This document shows positions 63,181 through 64,000 of a stretch of 64,000 bases of DNA, piece by piece. Position numbers and translations under genes: made by a program. Position 1 is the first letter of the stretch. Every line of letters begins with the position of its first letter. Source of the DNA: an uncultured Psychroserpens sp. (lineage in GTDB: Bacteria > Bacteroidota > Bacteroidia > Flavobacteriales > Flavobacteriaceae). Under the pieces are notes generated by a model, which saw nothing but the letters and a program-made list of their open reading frames with translations, ran no database searches and was not told the DNA's origin. The stretch lies in assembly GCA_947488655.1 (NCBI GenBank), contig CANKZZ010000004.1, positions 310,001 through 374,000 of the forward strand, given 5' to 3'.

Positions 63181-64000
63181 TTAGGCAGCAGAAACCTCTG
63201 TCATTAAATTGTTTAATGCATTTTTTCTATAGGCGTTTGGCGTGATGCCATATTTCTCTTTAAAAATTTTAGAAAAATAGCTTCGGCTTGTAAAACCAAT
63301 ACTATAAACTACTTGTGATACATTTAAATCTGCACTTCTCATTAGTTCTCTAGCAGCTTCTAGTCTAATGTGTCTAACAAATTCGGTAACCGTTCTTTTA
63401 TACAAAAATTTAAATCCTTCTTGTAATTTAGCCTGAGATAATCCAGTCTCTGCAGATAATTGCTCTAATGAATAATTAAAAGAAGGATCTTTTATAATTT
63501 TTGTACCAAATTTTCTAATATGTTTCAATTCTGTTTTAGATAAAGTGGTTGGTAACTGTACACCTCTTTGAAACTTATTATGCTGTTCTATATGCAATGA
63601 GAGTATATCGTATAATATAGATTCTATTTTTAAAATACGAACCATACCTTTAGACTTAATCTTTTTAAGTTTTTTGATATAATCAGACATTCGTAAATTT
63701 AAGGCACCATAATGAGCAAAACGGTTCTCGTGATCTGTATCTACAAAAACTTCGTGTAAACGATTGTTTAAAGAAGATACATTTGTTGTTCTCTTCTTTA
63801 AAAAATTCTTTCTAACAATTTGAATGCTTATAATTTCTAATTTTTTTTCCTTCGGAAAATGGATATAATTATAACCACCAGTCTTATTAGTATATATTAG
63901 TGAATGAAACTGTTCTACTAATTTCTCTTCATTATTGATACCAAATCTATGTTTAAAGTCTCCGTTATAGCTATAGATAAAACGTAACGGATTAAAATCA
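63181..64000 (-). CDS. AraC-family transcriptional regulator, N-terminus cut by window edge
   Basis: The frame stays open to the right edge of the window, so an apparent start at 63690 is not the real one; at least 100 more residues precede it. The C-terminal 110 residues contain the double HTH of AraC proteins (YSLEQLSAETGLSQAKLQEGFKFL and RSADLNVSQVVYSIGFTSRSYFSKIFKEKYGITPNAYRK). The preceding part reads like a PchR-type sensor domain. In Bacteroidota such regulators often control iron or polysaccharide genes, but the target is not seen here. Confidence 0.85.
   Translation of the reverse strand, partial: DFNPLRFIYSYNGDFKHRFGINNEEKLVEQFHSLIYTNKTGGYNYIHFPKEKKLEIISIQIVRKNFLKKRTTNVSSLNNRLHEVFVDTDHENRFAHYGALNLRMSDYIKKLKKIKSKGMVRILKIESILYDILSLHIEQHNKFQRGVQLPTTLSKTELKHIRKFGTKIIKDPSFNYSLEQLSAETGLSQAKLQEGFKFLYKRTVTEFVRHIRLEAARELMRSADLNVSQVVYSIGFTSRSYFSKIFKEKYGITPNAYRKNALNNLMTEVSAA

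Noticed and set aside
63181-63690. Complete 169-residue AraC-type regulator starting at 63690
   Set aside because: The same frame has no stop from 63690 to the window edge, and the upstream translation is protein-like, so the gene is longer and cut by the edge.

Overview
The window looks like chromosomal DNA of a marine-type member of the Flavobacteriaceae (Bacteroidota). The evidence is a low G+C content (about one third by eye), start codons without Shine-Dalgarno sequences, promoters of the TTTG / TAnnTTTG class, a type IX secretion (T9SS) sorting domain on a giant surface protein, an internally fused ThrA, and many small lipoproteins and DUF proteins typical of the family. The genus cannot be settled from the sequence alone. 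I see no prophage, transposase, CRISPR array or rRNA operon. Both window edges cut genes: a TonB-dependent receptor on the left and an AraC-family regulator on the right.

Layout. 1-5.6 kb: end of a TonB receptor, an S41 peptidase lipoprotein, and a four-gene ECF sigma / putative anti-sigma / DUF4252 / DUF4252-lipoprotein operon. 5.6-9.6 kb: purB with two small unknown neighbours, then a haem-binding protein and a glycosyltransferase. 9.7-16.9 kb: a long minus-strand series of housekeeping genes (gcvT, glsA, an SDR, phhB, a Prc-like protease, a helical surface protein, a YebC regulator). 17-22.6 kb: an Xaa-Pro peptidase, a microsatellite with a long hairpin, an ars-like operon without a pump, and an AhpD-like/TetR pair with matching palindromic operators. 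22.7-25.7 kb: a two-gene operon of unknown function. 26-31.1 kb: the threonine operon thrA-thrB-thrC, preceded by an Ile/Thr-rich 29-residue leader ORF. 31.2-35.9 kb: NAD(P)HX repair enzyme, a TlpA-like lipoprotein, hutH. 36.2-47.3 kb: an 11-kb gene for a 3,689-residue T9SS cargo, mostly about 24 tandem 83-residue, four-cysteine units. 47.5-58.8 kb: clpC, gyrA, a TPR protein, an NlpC/P60 peptidase, a thiolase and a 7TM-HD phosphodiesterase. 58.9-64 kb: tRNA-Ser and tRNA-Pro, an aldehyde dehydrogenase, a YtxH/holin-like/small-protein stress cassette, an acidic lipoprotein and the AraC regulator.

The most notable signals are: (1) the octamer TTCCGAAG / CTTCGGAA, seen 21 times on both strands, in coding and intergenic DNA and in all reading phases, where about one copy is expected, and absent from 34.4 to 57.6 kb; (2) the giant cysteine-rich repeat protein, with a dimeric higher-order repeat and a long structured 5' leader; (3) the candidate threonine attenuator; and (4) a self-contained TetR regulon with two near-identical palindromes.
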